From Nitrospirota bacterium (lineage in GTDB: Bacteria; Nitrospirota; Nitrospiria; Nitrospirales; NS-4), in NCBI GenBank assembly GCA_005877525.1, contig VBON01000001.1, positions 1-7,713 on the forward strand: a DNA stretch of 7,713 nt, in the 5' to 3' direction. Shown here in pieces: positions 5,982 to 7,713 of the stretch; the stretch's first letter is position 1; every line of letters starts with the position of its first letter. The position numbers and the translations under genes were made by a program. The notes under the pieces are model-generated. The model made no database searches and was not told the origin of the DNA. It worked only from the letters and a program-made list of their open reading frames with translations.

Positions 5982-6778
5982 CAAAGACGCCGACGGGTCC
6001 GAATCACCTGCAACCACCCTTCCAGGCGCCGCACCTGAAGTCTTCGTCGGTTCTTGGCGGGAGTCTCCTCGGGAAGGGCGGCCGGCACCTCCTCTGGAGA
6101 AGGTGCTTGCTTCAGGGCAGCGGACCGCTCCAGAGCCTCGATCCGGTCACGATATCGGGAGTTTGCGGGGTACTTGTCCGCTAACCGCTGATAGACCAAA
6201 AGGCCTTTATCCCGATGCCCTTGAATGATGTAGAGTTCGGCCAGCGTTTCAGAGTCTATGCTGTCGGATTCCGTCGCCTTCGCGTCAGTCATGGTCGTTG
6301 ATTCCGAATCGGTGGTCAGAACCCCCTGCACGTCAGGGGAGACCACCCCTAACTCAACAGTGATCGCTTGCAGGGCGGCTTTCGGCTCAGCCTTCATCGG
6401 ATCCCCTGCGTGCGCCGCCAAAGTCTGTAACTGATCCAGCAAAGTCCGCATCTCGAGGTCTCGAGGATTGACCTGAAGCACGTTTCGACAGGACTGAATT
6501 GCAGCCGGCACATCACCGACCTCGCGGTAGATCAGCGCCAATTTTCGATGCGCCGCAAAATTGTCCGGCACGGCTTTGATGACCTGTTCCAGTTCGGTTC
6601 TCGCCAGCGCTGTTTCCCCAGAGGTCCAATAAATCTCACCCAAAAGCACCCGCGCGCTGATGAACTGGGGATACTGTTGGAGTCCTTCCTGCAGGGTCAT
6701 AATGGCCGTGCTGAACTTGCCGGCATCAAACAGTTCTCTCGCTTGAATCATGAATACCGGTGACATCTCTCGACTCAT
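5981..6778 (-). CDS. TPR-repeat protein of unknown function
   Basis: I cannot assign a specific function to this 265-aa protein. Three tandem tetratricopeptide repeats occupy about residues 11-112 (from ARELFDAGKFSTAIMTLQEG through the segment ending NPRDLEMRTLLDQL), with the alternating small and aromatic residues of TPR helices. A polar, Ser/Thr/Asp-rich linker follows (about 120-172), then one more TPR-like unit containing LAELYIIQGHRDKGLLVYQR (about 177-215). The end is strongly basic, with NRRRLQVRRLEGWLQVIRTR. No signal peptide or membrane helix is seen, so it should be cytoplasmic, probably a protein-binding scaffold. The ATG at 6776-6778 is chosen over one at 6841 because GAGGTGA lies 4 nt upstream and the longer form would overlap coaBC. 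It starts 4 nt after coaBC and overlaps aroQ by one base. Confidence 0.88.
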   Translation of the reverse strand: MSREMSPVFMIQARELFDAGKFSTAIMTLQEGLQQYPQFISARVLLGEIYWTSGETALARTELEQVIKAVPDNFAAHRKLALIYREVGDVPAAIQSCRNVLQVNPRDLEMRTLLDQLQTLAAHAGDPMKAEPKAALQAITVELGVVSPDVQGVLTTDSESTTMTDAKATESDSIDSETLAELYIIQGHRDKGLLVYQRLADKYPANSRYRDRIEALERSAALKQAPSPEEVPAALPEETPAKNRRRLQVRRLEGWLQVIRTRRRL

Positions 6779-6782
6779 TACA

Positions 6783-6789
6783 TCACCTC
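6783..6789 (-). promoter_or_regulatory. Ribosome binding site for the TPR gene, overlapping the coaBC stop
   Basis: The minus strand reads GAGGTGA, whose last three bases are the coaBC stop codon, followed by TGTA and the TPR gene's ATG. This is the strongest Shine-Dalgarno match in the window. It fixes the TPR start at 6778 and implies translation coupled to the end of coaBC. Confidence 0.75.
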
Positions 6790-7713
6790 GCTTTGCTGTT
6801 GCGCTCACTTTTTTGTCCCACGGCCTGGGTGGAGGAAACAAGCCGGGGGTTCAAACGGTTTTTCTGATCATTGCCCTCTGTTAAGCATTGCACGGCGTCC
6901 AACACACAATGCGCCACCTGTCGTTTCGGCATCAGCGGGAGATTTCCGACCTGACCCCGGCGATCAATAAGCACCACTCGGTTGGTATCCGTCCCAAACC
7001 CGGCCCCCGGTTCGGTCACATCGTTCGCGACAATGAGATCCAGTTTCTTCGCAACGAGCTTGCGCCGGGCCGTCTCGACTAACTCCTTCGTCTCGGCCGC
7101 AAATCCGACGACGACTTGACCAGGCCGCCGCCCGGGCAGTTCCATCAAAATATCTGGAGTAGGCTCCAGGATCAGGGTGATGCGACCTTTGCTTTTAGAG
7201 ATCTTCTGTGGCGCCGGTCGAACCGGACGAAAATCAGCGACGGCTGCGGCCATGATCAAGACGTCGGACTCCGCGAAGCGAGCCATCACCGCTTTGCGCA
7301 GTTCTTCGGAGGTTGTAATTGGCACGAAGGCAATCTGGCACGGTGGGGAAAGAGCGGTCGGACCGGCAATCAAGGTCACGTCCGCACCACGATCCCGCGC
7401 GGCCTCTGCCAGCGCCCATCCCATTTTTCCCGAGGAGCGATTGGAGAAAAACCGTATCGGATCCAAGGACTCCTGGGTCGGCCCCGCTGTGATGAGAACG
7501 CGGCGGCCGCGGAAATCCTTGTGAGGACAGAGGCCACCAGAGATTGCCGCGACGATTGCGCTCTCTTCAGGAAACCGTCCCTTTCCGACCCGCCCTGAGG
7601 CCAAAGGCCCGCGTTCCGGCTCCATGATGATGACACCACGCGCCCGCAACGTCCGGACGTTCTCGCAGACCGCTGGATGATCCCACATTCCCCCGTCCAT
7701 CGCCGGGACAACC
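6783..7713 (-). CDS. coaBC: Bifunctional phosphopantothenoylcysteine decarboxylase / phosphopantothenate-cysteine ligase (cut by window edge)
   Basis: CoaBC (Dfp) makes 4'-phosphopantetheine for coenzyme A: CoaB ligates cysteine to 4'-phosphopantothenate and the flavoprotein CoaC decarboxylates the product. The visible 309 codons begin inside the C-terminal half of CoaC (VVPAMDGGMWDHPAV) and include GPLASGRVGKGRFPE, the region of the active-site flap. CoaB follows, with VLITAGPTQESLDPIR and FFSNRSSGKMGWALA (nucleotide-binding signatures), AAAVADFRPV, the KISKSKG lysine motif, VGFAAET and LIVANDV. The CoaC motif usually written PXMNXXMW reads PAMDGGMW here, with Asp for the conserved Asn. A 26-residue basic, polar tail follows the CoaB fold. 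The true start is outside the window; an ATG at 7698-7700 is internal. This is the first visible gene of the operon. Confidence 0.95.
   Translation of the reverse strand, partial: VVPAMDGGMWDHPAVCENVRTLRARGVIIMEPERGPLASGRVGKGRFPEESAIVAAISGGLCPHKDFRGRRVLITAGPTQESLDPIRFFSNRSSGKMGWALAEAARDRGADVTLIAGPTALSPPCQIAFVPITTSEELRKAVMARFAESDVLIMAAAVADFRPVRPAPQKISKSKGRITLILEPTPDILMELPGRRPGQVVVGFAAETKELVETARRKLVAKKLDLIVANDVTEPGAGFGTDTNRVVLIDRRGQVGNLPLMPKRQVAHCVLDAVQCLTEGNDQKNRLNPRLVSSTQAVGQKSERNSKAR

Overview
The window reads as a core-metabolism stretch of a GC-rich Gram-negative bacterial chromosome. LpxD implies a lipid A outer membrane. The gene content, the LPS gene and the run coaBC, TPR gene, aroQ, efp, accB, accC fit a Nitrospirota- or NC10-like lineage. 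That assignment comes from recall of gene order and protein flavour and has not been tested by any search. I see no phage, transposase, CRISPR or RNA gene.

Layout. The left end (1-919, minus strand) carries the tryptophan genes trpF and the first 82 codons of trpB, read leftwards off the window. Back to back with trpF, lpxD (981-2090, plus strand) encodes the N-acyltransferase of lipid A synthesis. It converges with thiE (2120-2725, minus strand), the thiamine phosphate synthase. Upstream of thiE lies a 310-base gap (2726-3035) full of repeats: four modules made of a GC-rich palindrome, a hairpin and a G-rich tail, plus a decayed palindrome and a probable intrinsic terminator. From 3036 to the right end the minus strand carries one compact operon, read right to left: coaBC (cut by the window edge), a TPR protein, aroQ, efp, accB, accC. 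Its junctions are tight: a 4-base gap, two TGATG stop/start overlaps, one 49-base gap and a TAG abutting a GTG. It appears to end at a terminator just past accC.

How the genes work together. The large operon joins coenzyme A synthesis (CoaBC), acetyl-CoA carboxylation for fatty acids (AccB, AccC), chorismate synthesis (AroQ) and translation of polyproline stretches (EF-P). TrpF and TrpB use chorismate-derived intermediates, and LpxD uses an acyl-ACP, the product of the pathway AccBC feeds. The TPR protein is the one operon member without an assignable function.

Most interesting signals. (1) The repeat cluster at 2737-3003: three modules have 7- or 6-bp stems around a YYTGG- or TTGG-type loop, and the stem sequences differ with pairing kept. 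(2) trpB, trpF and lpxD lack a Shine-Dalgarno sequence and each has a -10-like hexamer 8-10 nt before the start codon, suggesting leaderless or near-leaderless mRNAs. (3) The CoaC domain has PAMD in place of the usual PXMN motif.
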